From the NCBI RefSeq assembly GCF_000154705.2, contig NZ_CM002917.1, positions 1,010,461 through 1,074,460 of the forward strand: 64,000 nucleotides of DNA, in the 5' to 3' direction. Every line of letters starts with the position of its first letter. The first letter of the stretch is position 1. The position numbers and the translations under genes were made by a program. The notes below the pieces were generated by a model. It made no database searches, was not told the origin of the DNA, and saw nothing but the letters and a program-made list of their open reading frames with translations. Positions 33,513 through 42,209 of the stretch are shown here, piece by piece. This DNA is from Hoeflea phototrophica DFL-43. Lineage in GTDB: Bacteria; Pseudomonadota; Alphaproteobacteria; Rhizobiales; Rhizobiaceae.

Positions 33513-35114
33513 ATGGTTTTGAACGAAATTTCGTTGGGCCAGTGCGCTGACATTGTGAAGGATGGCGACACAATTGCCGTTACCGGAAATGGCGGCGGGA
33601 TGCTGGAGCCGGATGCGATATTTGCTGCTTTGGAAGCGCGCTTTCTGGCGACGGGGCACCCGCGCAATCTGACGATTATCCATGCGTTGGGAGTTGGCGA
33701 CGGGGAGAGCCGTGGAATAAGCAGATTTGCTCACAAAGACATGGTGCGCCGTGTCATCGGTGGGCACTGGTCCTGGTCACCCCGTATGCAAAAACTGGCC
33801 CGAGAGAACGAGATTGAAGCATTCACGCTTCCCTCGGGCGTTATCTCGACTTTGATGCGTGAAAGCGGAGCCGGGCGACCGGGCTTGATAACCCATGTCG
33901 GGCTGGGAACTTTCTACGACCCGCGCGAGGGCGGCGGTGCCGCGAATGCAGCGGCGCGGGCTGCGAAGCCTGTTAGTGAGATAATTACGATCGATGGACG
34001 GGATTACATCCGCTACCTCCCCCTGAGGCCTGATGTCGCCATCGTGCGTGGCACTTATGCGGATGAGTTTGGCAACATCTCCTGCGCGGAAGAAGCGGGA
34101 GATCTGGACATCCACGCGGTGGCGCTGTCAGCGCATAACGCCGGCGGCAAGGTGCTGGTGCAAGTTCGAGAGCGCCGGAAGTCCAAAGACTGCCACGCCC
34201 GTTTGGTGCAGGTTCCCGGTATAATGGTGGACTATGTCGCCCTGGTACCCGATCAGCCACAAACACATGTGGGCGAGTACGAAGCCTGTCTGGCGGGTCT
34301 GCCAGGGGCGCGTGCGCCTACCCCTGAGGCTTTTGGTGGCCTCTCCTCTCCGAAGGGAGCCCGCGCCATCATCGCGCGGCGTGCAGCGGACGAAATTCAG
34401 GGCCATAAGTCTGTGAATTTCGGCTTTGGCATACCTGGTGGCATTGCGTCGATCCTGACTGAGCAAGGCCGCATGCAGGATATCTGGGTAACGGTCGAGC
34501 AGGGGATCCACAATGGACAGTTGATCGATGGTGCGCTGTTTGGCGCTGCGATGTTCCCAAAAGCGATCATGCGCTCGACTGACCAGTTTGACTATTACAG
34601 CGGCGGCGGTGCCAGTATCGCGTTTCTTGGCGCTGGTGAGATTGACGCTCAGGGCAATGTGAATGTTTCTCAGCTCGGACAGGATGTTGTGGGCCCCGGC
34701 GGGTTTGTCGACATCTCGCAAGGCGCGAAGTCGGTGATTTTCTGCGGCACGTTCGAGGCGAGCGGATTGTCGATCGAAAGCGCGAACCAGTCGCTCAAAA
34801 TCCTTCAGTACGGCCGTATCGGAAAGTTTGTCGAGCGTGTGCGCGAAGTCACTTTCAGCGGACCCAACGCGGCTGCCATTGGCAAATCGGTGAAATACAT
34901 TACTGAACGAGCAGTGTTTCAGCTGACAAATAACGGCATCGAGCTCATCGAGATAGCGCCCGGAGTTGATCTCGAGCGGGACGTGCTGGCACGGATGGCC
35001 TTCCGTCCTCAGATTTCTCAGACATTGGGGCACATGCCGCTGCATTGCTTTGGATCTGCCGCTGGTTCGCCCGCGCAGGCCTCAGACATCAAAATGAGGC
35101 TTAACAATGCTTGA
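33513..35114 (+). CDS. Acyl-CoA:acetate/3-ketoacid CoA-transferase (YdiF/propionate CoA-transferase type)
   Basis: 533 residues, a fused alpha-beta CoA-transferase. The N-terminal half has VTGNGGGMLEPDAI and the HVGLGTFYDPREGGG glycine loop; the C-terminal half has VNFGFGIPG and IWVTVEQGIHNGQ, where the Glu of VEQG is the expected CoA-thioester nucleophile. It would activate an acid made by the following aldehyde dehydrogenase. The AAGGAGA ribosome site touches ATG 33513; TTG at 33519 has better spacing and may be the real start. It overlaps the next gene by 8 bp. Confidence 0.88.
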   Translation: MVLNEISLGQCADIVKDGDTIAVTGNGGGMLEPDAIFAALEARFLATGHPRNLTIIHALGVGDGESRGISRFAHKDMVRRVIGGHWSWSPRMQKLARENEIEAFTLPSGVISTLMRESGAGRPGLITHVGLGTFYDPREGGGAANAAARAAKPVSEIITIDGRDYIRYLPLRPDVAIVRGTYADEFGNISCAEEAGDLDIHAVALSAHNAGGKVLVQVRERRKSKDCHARLVQVPGIMVDYVALVPDQPQTHVGEYEACLAGLPGARAPTPEAFGGLSSPKGARAIIARRAADEIQGHKSVNFGFGIPGGIASILTEQGRMQDIWVTVEQGIHNGQLIDGALFGAAMFPKAIMRSTDQFDYYSGGGASIAFLGAGEIDAQGNVNVSQLGQDVVGPGGFVDISQGAKSVIFCGTFEASGLSIESANQSLKILQYGRIGKFVERVREVTFSGPNAAAIGKSVKYITERAVFQLTNNGIELIEIAPGVDLERDVLARMAFRPQISQTLGHMPLHCFGSAAGSPAQASDIKMRLNNA

Positions 35115-36606
35115 TATGTTGAACAAAATCGTCGCCAATCCAAAGCGGTTCAAGAACTATATCGCAGGCGAATTGCGCGATGCGCAGGATGGTTCGGTTA
35201 TCGAGCGCGAGAGCCCTGCGCACGGTGCAGTTGTCAGCATCTATCCGCAGTCTTCGACGTCGGATGTCGAGGCTGCCATTGAGGCAGCGCGCCAGAGTTT
35301 CGATGCCGGGGAGTGGGCTTTTCGCTATGGCGGCGAGCGCGCCACGTTGCTCAGCACAGTGGCGCAGATGATCCGCGAGAATGTCGAGGAATTGGCTCTG
35401 ATTGAGACATTGGAGACATCAAAGCCTTTGACTGTATCGAGTGGTGAAATCCTTTTCGCCGCCAGTCTTTGGGACTATGCCGCCGGTGCTGCGCGGACCT
35501 TGCATGGTGACAGTCACAACAATCTTGGCCCGCAGATGATGGCTATGATTCTGCGCGAGCCGATTGGTGTGGTCGGCATCATAGCGCCATGGAATTTTCC
35601 GCTTCTGATTCTGTCTGAGCGTTTGCCCTTTGCGCTGGCGGCAGGCTGTTCAGTGGTCGTCAAGCCAAGTGAATTTACCTCGGGTACGTCGCTGAAGCTT
35701 GGCGAATATCTTAAGGCCGCTGGGTTGCCCGCAGGTGTTTGCAACATCCTCGCTGGTTACGGCGATCCGGTTGGGCAGGCCATCCTGGATAGCGATAAGG
35801 TCGACATGGTGGCGTTTACCGGATCGACCGGTGTTGGCCGCCGCGCGATCGCGGCCTCGGCAGGCAATATCAAAAAGCTGTCACTCGAACTTGGCGGCAA
35901 GTCGCCATCGGTTGTCTTTGCTGACTGCGATATGAATGCCGCGGTGGACGGCGTGCTCAAAGCGGCAAATGTCAACATGGGCGAGTGCTGCATCGCAGGG
36001 TCGCGGCTTCTTGTTGAAGAAAGCATCGCCGACGCCTTTAATCAGCGATTGGCGGAACGGCTGAAAGATCTGAAAGTCGGCGATCCATTTGATCCTGCAT
36101 CCCGGATTGGGGCGATCATCAACCAGCGTCAATTCGACCAGATCAAATCCTATGTCGCGGTCGGCATTCATGAAGGCGCAAGTCTGGTCTGCGGTGGCGA
36201 TCTGACAGGTTACGAAGGGTTGTTTTTCCCGCCAACTATCCTTGCCGACGTGCGTCCGGAAATGCGTATAGCGCAGGAAGAAATCTTCGGGCCAGTTCTG
36301 ACTGTGATGACGTTCAAGGATCGGGATGAGGCCATCAAGTTGGCCAACTCAACCGACTATGGTCTCGCTGCTTACATCTGGACCAATGACATTTCCAACG
36401 CGCTCTTCTGCTCGAGGCATATCCAGGCTGGACGGGTGTGGATTAACTCTGCGCTGGACGGTTTTCCGGAGCTGCCTCTGGGTGGCTTCAAACGGTCAGG
36501 CAACGGACGTGAGACCGGGCGATATGGCATCGAGGAATACACTGAATTGAAGACGGTCCATATGCATATGGGCCTGCAAAGTGAGCGCTGGGTAACGGAT
36601 GTCTGA
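35107..36606 (+). CDS. NAD(P)-dependent aldehyde dehydrogenase
   Basis: 499 residues, standard ALDH length. It shows GVVGIIAPWNFPLL, VAFTGSTGVGRR, the active-site Glu in LELGGKSPSVVF and the catalytic cysteine in MGECCIAGSR. It oxidises an aldehyde to the acid (non-acylating, as the CoA-transferase follows the acid). Start ATG 35107 has GAGG 7 bases upstream and overlaps the CoA-transferase end, implying coupled translation. Confidence 0.92.
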   Translation: MLDMLNKIVANPKRFKNYIAGELRDAQDGSVIERESPAHGAVVSIYPQSSTSDVEAAIEAARQSFDAGEWAFRYGGERATLLSTVAQMIRENVEELALIETLETSKPLTVSSGEILFAASLWDYAAGAARTLHGDSHNNLGPQMMAMILREPIGVVGIIAPWNFPLLILSERLPFALAAGCSVVVKPSEFTSGTSLKLGEYLKAAGLPAGVCNILAGYGDPVGQAILDSDKVDMVAFTGSTGVGRRAIAASAGNIKKLSLELGGKSPSVVFADCDMNAAVDGVLKAANVNMGECCIAGSRLLVEESIADAFNQRLAERLKDLKVGDPFDPASRIGAIINQRQFDQIKSYVAVGIHEGASLVCGGDLTGYEGLFFPPTILADVRPEMRIAQEEIFGPVLTVMTFKDRDEAIKLANSTDYGLAAYIWTNDISNALFCSRHIQAGRVWINSALDGFPELPLGGFKRSGNGRETGRYGIEEYTELKTVHMHMGLQSERWVTDV

Positions 36607-36617
36607 TCTGTAGTTTT

Positions 36618-36649
36618 GAGGAGGAGCGGGGTTTGCCCCGGCTAATAAG
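36618..36649 (+). promoter_or_regulatory. Ribosome site separated from its start by a small hairpin
   Basis: GAGGAGGAG (36618-36626) is 24 bases before ATG 36650, too far for normal initiation. Between them CGGGG-TTTG-CCCCG (36627-36640) can fold into a 5-bp stem. Folding would bring the ribosome site to about 9 effective bases from the start. Confidence 0.5.
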
Positions 36650-37777
36650 ATGGCTGATGTAGTACTAAAAGACGTGCGAAAGTCCTTCGGATCGATTGAT
36701 GTTATCAAAGGCCTCAATCTGGAAGCCAACCACGGTGAGTTTGTCGTTTTTGTAGGCCCGTCTGGCTGCGGGAAATCTACTCTGCTTCGAATGATCTGCG
36801 GCTTAGAGAGCATCTCGTCGGGCAATTTGTTTATTGGCGGAACCGATATGAGCGATGTGGAAGCGTGTGATCGTGGCACCGCGATGGTGTTCCAGTCCTA
36901 CGCGCTTTACCCGCACATGACGGTCGCGGAAAATATGAGCTTTGGTCTCAGAATGGCCAAGGTGCCGAAGAACGAGATCGAGGCGCGGGTCAACAAGGCT
37001 GCCGACATTCTTCAGATCCGTCACCTTTTGGACCGAAAACCGAAGGCAATGTCGGGCGGTCAGCGTCAGCGCGTAGCCATAGGCAGGGCGATTGTTCGTG
37101 AACCCAAGGTGTTCTTGTTCGATGAGCCGCTGTCCAACCTGGACGCGGAACTGCGCGTGCAGATGCGGGTGGAACTGTCCAAGCTGCACCACGAAATCGG
37201 GGCGACAATGATTTATGTGACCCACGATCAGGTAGAGGCGATGACAATGGCCGACAGGATCGTTGTGCTGCGGGATGGTCTGGTTGAACAGATCGGTTCG
37301 CCCCTTAATCTCTATTCGGCCCCGAACAACAGGTTCGTTGCCGGTTTCATAGGCTCGCCGCAGATGAATTTTCTGGATGCGGCGGTAACCGCAATCAATG
37401 GGTCGACCGCGACTGTTTCGGCAAGTGCTGCGTCGAAGCATATCGTTCGGATTCCGCTCCGGTCGGGCGCGTCGGTTAAGCCTGGCGACAGAGTCATGAT
37501 TGGAATCCGGCCCGAGCATTTCCTAGCCACTCCGTCTGGGAAGGGTGTTGAAGCAAGGATTGATGTTGTCGAAAATCTGGGCGGCACTGCATTTGCCTAT
37601 GGCAAAACGCTCAATGGTCAGGACATCATCTTGAAGGCTGACAGTGAGGTCCCGCCAGATTTCGGAACCTTGGTCACGGCTGCGCTCAATGATGTGTATT
37701 GCCATCTGTTTGATCAGGCTGGCAACACGATCAGCGCAGCGGCGGGCGCAGCTCGCTCAAAGGAATTGGTGGCATGA
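36650..37777 (+). CDS. Sugar ABC transporter ATPase (MalK/UgpC family)
   Basis: 375 residues. Walker A GPSGCGKST is at 36-44, Q-loop MVFQSYALYPHM, signature MSGGQRQRVAIGRA, Walker B VFLFDEPLSNLD and switch His in YVTHDQVEA; a C-terminal OB/TOBE regulatory domain (GIRPEHFLA) follows. It energises the permease pair at 39704-41472. Unusually it is separated from its binding-protein and permease genes by the MaoC gene and an operator. Confidence 0.93.
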   Translation: MADVVLKDVRKSFGSIDVIKGLNLEANHGEFVVFVGPSGCGKSTLLRMICGLESISSGNLFIGGTDMSDVEACDRGTAMVFQSYALYPHMTVAENMSFGLRMAKVPKNEIEARVNKAADILQIRHLLDRKPKAMSGGQRQRVAIGRAIVREPKVFLFDEPLSNLDAELRVQMRVELSKLHHEIGATMIYVTHDQVEAMTMADRIVVLRDGLVEQIGSPLNLYSAPNNRFVAGFIGSPQMNFLDAAVTAINGSTATVSASAASKHIVRIPLRSGASVKPGDRVMIGIRPEHFLATPSGKGVEARIDVVENLGGTAFAYGKTLNGQDIILKADSEVPPDFGTLVTAALNDVYCHLFDQAGNTISAAAGAARSKELVA

Positions 37778-38262
37778 TCATGGAGCAGGGGGGGGCCTTG
37801 CTGCCGGGCAAGTGTTATTACGAAGACCTGTCGATCGGGAGCTTTTTCCAGACTGGCAGGATCGTGGTGACGGAAACTCACATCGTGAATTTTGCCGGCA
37901 TTTCGGGCGATTTTTTTGATCTGCATATGGATGACGCCTTTGCGCAAGCTCAAGGCTTCCCCAAGCGGATAGCACATGGGTTGTTAGGACTGTGTCTCGT
38001 CGATGGGCTTAAGAATCGGTCAGAGGTTCAGCTGCAGGCCGTCGCCTCGCTTGGATGGAAGGATTGGGCTTTCAAAGCACCTATCGTAGCAGGTGATAGT
38101 ATCGGCGCCACCATCACGACAGATAGTATGCGGATGACCTCAAAAGGCGACCGAGGCATTGTTGAGCTGGTTTTTAACGTGGTCAATCAAGACGGCGTTT
38201 TGGTGCAGACAGGACGAAACTCGCTGCTGATACGCACAAGGAAAACAGAGTGTTTTTCGTGA
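37774..38262 (+). CDS. MaoC-family enoyl-CoA hydratase-like protein
   Basis: 162 residues, overlapping the ATPase stop by 4 bp (ATGA); an in-frame ATG at 37780 is an alternative start. The hot-dog fold hydratase motif is present: FAGISGDFFDLHMDD, then FPKRIAHGLLGL, giving the catalytic Asp/His pair (D-x4-H type). With the CoA-transferase it suggests hydration or dehydration of an acyl-CoA in this pathway. Confidence 0.85.
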   Translation: MIMEQGGALLPGKCYYEDLSIGSFFQTGRIVVTETHIVNFAGISGDFFDLHMDDAFAQAQGFPKRIAHGLLGLCLVDGLKNRSEVQLQAVASLGWKDWAFKAPIVAGDSIGATITTDSMRMTSKGDRGIVELVFNVVNQDGVLVQTGRNSLLIRTRKTECFS

Positions 38263-38270
38263 CACCTTGA

Positions 38271-38288
38271 TAACTCTTCAGTGAGTTA
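38271..38288. promoter_or_regulatory. Operator copy 3: TAACTC-TTCAGT-GAGTTA
   Basis: The most symmetrical copy of the 18-bp site, 9 bp after the MaoC stop and 113 bp before the binding-protein gene. TTGATA overlaps its left edge and TTAGGT follows, so it may lie between -35 and -10 of the promoter for the transporter-regulator-GMC operon, giving TetR autoregulation. Confidence 0.75.
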
Positions 38289-38401
38289 CTTAGGTTTGCG
38301 GAAAGTGAATTGCCTAAAAACCTAGGCAAGAAACCGGTCGAAAGATCGAGTGGCATGACCCGAACCGCGTGAGCGGTTGGAAAACAAGTGGAGGAAGAAC
38401 G

Positions 38402-39634
38402 ATGAAGCAACTTAAAAGATTACTGCTTGCAACAGCGCTTACGGCGATCGCGACAACTGGTTTTGCGCGCGATTTGGTTATCAATGCAAACACGTCTGAC
38501 CCGGCGCAAAAGCTGGCCATGGAAAATCTGATTAATGATTTTGAGGCCGCCTATCCTGACGTCGATGTTAAATTCAACCTGTATGATCATGAAGCCTTCA
38601 AGGTTGCGATGCGGAATTTTCTGACTTCCGACGCACCGGACCTGATCACCTGGAACGCTGGAAACAGAATGAAGGTGTTCGTCGACCTTGGGCTTTTTGA
38701 AGACGTTTCGGATGTTTGGGAGTCTGAGAACCTCTATGAAAAAATGCCTGCAGTTGTTGGCGCTTCGTCGGTAGACGGAAAACAATATGGCGTGCCTTAC
38801 GCCTACTACGCTTGGGGCTTCTATTATCGCAAAGATCTCTTCGAAAAGGCGGGCATCACGCAAACGCCCACCAATTGGGAAGAGTTCAAAACGATGGGCG
38901 AGCAACTCAAGACCGCCGGCATTACCCCAGTCACAATCGGAACCAAAAACTTGTGGCCTTCGGCCGGGTGGTTCGATTTCCTGAATCTGCGTATCAATGG
39001 GGTGGATTTCCATGCTGAGCTGATGGATGGGCAAGTCAAATACACGGATGATCGCGTAAAGAAGGTATTTGCCACTTGGGCAGAGCTGGTTGAGGGCGAC
39101 TTCTTTGTCAAAAATCATCCGGCCTACTCGTTCCAGGAAGCGCTGCCTTTCATGAACCAGGGCGATGCGGCAATGTATCTGCTGGCACCCTTTATCGTGT
39201 CGATGTTCCCCGAAGATGTACGCAAGAACGTAGAATGGTTCCCATTCCCGATCATCGACGAAAGTGTCGGGATCTATGAAGACGCGCCTACCGACAGCTT
39301 CCACATTCCGGTCAACGCAAAGAACAAGGAAGATGCGCGCCTGTTCTTGAGGTTTGTGGCTCAAGCAGATGTGCAGACAAAGACCGCTGGCACACTCGAT
39401 ATGCTTCCGCCAAACATCAACGCGACGGTGAAGGATGATCGATTTGCCAAAGGTGGTTTTGCTCAATTGAGCCGGGCATCAGGCATCATGCAATTCTATG
39501 ACCGTGACACGGATCCGGCGTTGGCCAAAGTGGGCATGCAGGGTTTCCAGGAGTTCATGCAAAATCCCGATCGCATCGATGACATTCTTGCGCGCATCGA
39601 AGCTGAACGTGAGCGCATCTACGGCGCACTCTAA
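38402..39634 (+). CDS. Sugar ABC transporter solute-binding protein (family 1)
   Basis: 410 residues from ATG 38402, preceded by GAGGAAG; the longer frame lacks a signal peptide. Sec signal MKQLKRLLLATALTAIATTG with probable cleavage after GFA. The mature part begins RDLVINANTSDPAQ and carries the typical YYAWGFYYRKDLFEKAG and GDAAMYLLAPF segments of carbohydrate-binding cluster-B proteins. It captures the pathway substrate in the periplasm. Confidence 0.92.
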   Translation: MKQLKRLLLATALTAIATTGFARDLVINANTSDPAQKLAMENLINDFEAAYPDVDVKFNLYDHEAFKVAMRNFLTSDAPDLITWNAGNRMKVFVDLGLFEDVSDVWESENLYEKMPAVVGASSVDGKQYGVPYAYYAWGFYYRKDLFEKAGITQTPTNWEEFKTMGEQLKTAGITPVTIGTKNLWPSAGWFDFLNLRINGVDFHAELMDGQVKYTDDRVKKVFATWAELVEGDFFVKNHPAYSFQEALPFMNQGDAAMYLLAPFIVSMFPEDVRKNVEWFPFPIIDESVGIYEDAPTDSFHIPVNAKNKEDARLFLRFVAQADVQTKTAGTLDMLPPNINATVKDDRFAKGGFAQLSRASGIMQFYDRDTDPALAKVGMQGFQEFMQNPDRIDDILARIEAERERIYGAL

Positions 39635-39649
39635 GTCGCCATGAGCCAA

Positions 39650-39682
39650 TTGGACCCGGCGGGAGGATGCTGCCGGGTCCAA
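39650..39682 (+). terminator. Intra-operon hairpin after the binding-protein gene
   Basis: TTGGACCCGGC and GCCGGGTCCAA form a perfect 11-bp stem with an 11-base loop, 16 bp after the stop codon and 22 bp before the permease start. No U-run follows, so it is more likely an mRNA-stabilising or attenuating hairpin that raises binding-protein yield over permease. Confidence 0.75.
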
Positions 39683-39703
39683 CGCAAAACAGGGGAGATC
39701 ACA

Positions 39704-40621
39704 ATGACCGACATCGCATTCCCGGCTGCCCGGCCCCGTAACAGCTTTTTTCGGCGGAACAGGCTCGTCATTATGCCGCTTTTGTTCATTGCGCCGGCCT
39801 TTGGGATGTTCTCGCTTTTTGTGATCTACCCGATCGCGCAATCCATCGCTCTCTCATTCATCGAATGGCAGGGCATCGGCCCCAAGAAATGGATTGGCTT
39901 TCAGAACTACATCATGTTGTTCAACGATCCAGTGTTCTGGAAATCGCTGGTCAACAACATTTACTGGCTGGTCTTGTTCCTGCTGGCTCCAGTGATCGGC
40001 TTATTCGTGGCTTTGTATCTGAACCAAAAAGTTTTTGGCATCAGGCTGATAAAGTCACTTTTCTTTTTCCCGTTCGTGGTTTCGCAAGTCGTCGTGGGCC
40101 TGGTGTTCACATGGTTTTATGACCCAGCATTTGGTCTGATTGCAACGATATTAAAGCCACTTGGACTTCAGTTGCCCTCCATTCTTGCCAGTGAGGATTG
40201 GGCGACATTTGGTGTGATAACTGCTGGGCTATGGCCGCAAACAGCCTATTGCATGATCCTCTACCTCACCGGTTTGAACAGCGTGAACCCGGAAATGGTC
40301 GAGGCGGCGCGTCTGGATGGTGCGAAGGGGTGGAATCTGCTCGTCAAAATCGTCCTGCCGCAGCTTCGTGCCGCGACGTTCATTGCCATTGTTGTGACCG
40401 TCATTGGTGCGCTGAGATCATTCGATTTGGTCGCGATAATGACAGAGGGTGGCCCCTACAACTCATCGAATGTGTTGGCATTCTACATGTATGACAACGC
40501 AATCTTTCGATATCGCGTGGGCTACGCGGCAGCCATCGCGACAATCCTCTTCCTGATCATGGATATCTACATCGTCTGGTTTCTCATGAGGCTTCTGAAA
40601 AACGAGAAAGGTACACGCTGA
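39704..40621 (+). CDS. Sugar ABC transporter permease (MalF-like)
   Basis: 305 residues from ATG 39704 (GGGGAG 8-10 bases upstream). Six membrane segments and the cytoplasmic EAA loop EAARLDGAKG...ILPQL that docks to the ATPase. It forms a heterodimer with the next gene product. Stop and next start overlap (TGATG). Confidence 0.92.
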   Translation: MTDIAFPAARPRNSFFRRNRLVIMPLLFIAPAFGMFSLFVIYPIAQSIALSFIEWQGIGPKKWIGFQNYIMLFNDPVFWKSLVNNIYWLVLFLLAPVIGLFVALYLNQKVFGIRLIKSLFFFPFVVSQVVVGLVFTWFYDPAFGLIATILKPLGLQLPSILASEDWATFGVITAGLWPQTAYCMILYLTGLNSVNPEMVEAARLDGAKGWNLLVKIVLPQLRAATFIAIVVTVIGALRSFDLVAIMTEGGPYNSSNVLAFYMYDNAIFRYRVGYAAAIATILFLIMDIYIVWFLMRLLKNEKGTR

Positions 40622-41472
40622 TGTTCCCGCGCCCAATCCAAGAAGCGAGCGCTTCGCGACAGTTGCTTTACAAAATTGGCCTTCCGATCTCGCTCGTGAT
40701 CTGGCTGTTACCGATGATCGCAATTATCGCCACCGCCGGCCGGTCCTTGTCCGATATCAACTACGGAAATTACTGGGGGATCCCCAGTGAGTGGGCCTTT
40801 GTTGACAACTTCAGCGCTGTTTTCAATTCATCGCCAATCCTGTGGTACCTGGTGAACAGCGTCATCATCACAGTCCCTGCCATTATAGGCACGCTGTTCT
40901 TGTCAACGCTCGCAGGTGCTGGGCTGGCGCTTTACAAATTCAAAGGCCATTTCGTCATCTTTGCTATTTTTATCGCCGGTAACTTCGTGCCCTATCAGAT
41001 CTTGATGATCCCGGTTCGGCACTTGACGGTAAACTTGGGCATTTACGACACCTACTGGGCCGTGATCCTGTTTCAGATGGCTTTTCAGACGGGGTTCTGC
41101 ACCTTCTTCATGCGGAATTTCATCGCCGAATTGCCTTTTGAGTTGGTGGAATCCGCACGCTCAGAGGGGGTTAGTGAATGGAAAATTCTGATCCACATTA
41201 TTGTGCCATTGGTTCGTCCCGCTCTGGCAGCGCTGGCGGTGCTGGAATTCACCTTTGTCTGGAACGACTTCTTCTGGCCGCTAATCCTGATCCAGTCTGA
41301 TGAAATACGCCCGATCACACTGGGTTTGACAACGCTGAAAGGTCAGTACATCTCTTCATTCAATCTCTTGGCCGCCGGGTCCCTGATCGCTGCTTTGCCG
41401 CCGGTCATGATGTTCTTTGCAATGCAGCGTCATTTCATTGCAGGATTAACCCTGGGGGCGAGCAAGGGTTAA
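40621..41472 (+). CDS. Sugar ABC transporter permease (MalG-like)
   Basis: 283 residues, six membrane segments, with EAA loop ESARSEGVSEWKILIHIIVP and the C-terminal FNLLAAGSLIAALPPVM typical of MalG-type permeases. Translation is coupled to the preceding permease. Confidence 0.92.
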   Translation: MFPRPIQEASASRQLLYKIGLPISLVIWLLPMIAIIATAGRSLSDINYGNYWGIPSEWAFVDNFSAVFNSSPILWYLVNSVIITVPAIIGTLFLSTLAGAGLALYKFKGHFVIFAIFIAGNFVPYQILMIPVRHLTVNLGIYDTYWAVILFQMAFQTGFCTFFMRNFIAELPFELVESARSEGVSEWKILIHIIVPLVRPALAALAVLEFTFVWNDFFWPLILIQSDEIRPITLGLTTLKGQYISSFNLLAAGSLIAALPPVMMFFAMQRHFIAGLTLGASKG

Positions 41473-41509
41473 GGCCCAAATGAGGGCGATGGATGCTGGA
41501 GTTATTGCA

Positions 41510-42202
41510 ATGAACTCAAATCTGAAGACAGGTGCCAAGGTAAAAAACCCCACCAAGCGAATCGGACGGAATGCTGAAACTGCGAAAGCCGATCTCATAG
41601 CCTCGGCTAGAACCGAGTTCGCGAAGAATGGGTTTGCGTTGGCTGGTATTGAGGCAATCGCTGAATCCACCGGCCTCAACAAGAAAATGATTTATCACTA
41701 TTTCGGGTCGAAAGAGGGGCTGTACATTGCTGTTCTTGAAGATGTGTATGTTGGAATTCGAAATATGGAGAAAAACCTTGATTTGAGGCACCTTGCTCCG
41801 CTCGACGCGATTCAGAAACTAGTCGAAGCCACTTGGGAATACTACTTGAACAATCCCGAATTTCTGGCTCTCGTCAATCAGGAAAACCTGCTTCGTGCAC
41901 AATACTTGAAGAAATCGGGCATTGTGAAACGGAGAACCAGTACTTTGCTCAAAGCGGTGAAAGAGGTTCTTGATCGTGGTGTCAAAGAAGGCTCGATCCG
42001 TCCCGGCATTGACCCCATGCAGTTGAATCATTCGATTGCGGGATTGGGCTTCTACTACCTCAACAACCGGTTCACCAACACCGAACTGTACAGTTTTGAC
42101 CATATGACGCCCGCAGCGTTGGAGGCCCGACGGGCGTTCATCGTCGATATCATGATGCGTTTCGTTTCGCTCCCAAAGCAGCAAGGCACCTCGAAGGATT
42201 GA
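41510..42202 (+). CDS. TetR/AcrR-family transcriptional regulator
   Basis: 230 residues from ATG 41510 (GGAG 8 bases upstream; an earlier ATG at 41480 has no ribosome site). The N-terminal TetR helix-turn-helix is clear: LIASARTEFAKNGFALAGIE, then STGLNKKMIYHYFGSKEGLY. The C-terminal domain (to about 220) should bind an inducer. It lies in the transporter operon behind operator 3 and is the obvious candidate to bind the three TAACTC-N6-GAGTKA sites. Confidence 0.9.
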   Translation: MNSNLKTGAKVKNPTKRIGRNAETAKADLIASARTEFAKNGFALAGIEAIAESTGLNKKMIYHYFGSKEGLYIAVLEDVYVGIRNMEKNLDLRHLAPLDAIQKLVEATWEYYLNNPEFLALVNQENLLRAQYLKKSGIVKRRTSTLLKAVKEVLDRGVKEGSIRPGIDPMQLNHSIAGLGFYYLNNRFTNTELYSFDHMTPAALEARRAFIVDIMMRFVSLPKQQGTSKD

Positions 42203-42209
42203 TTTTGCA

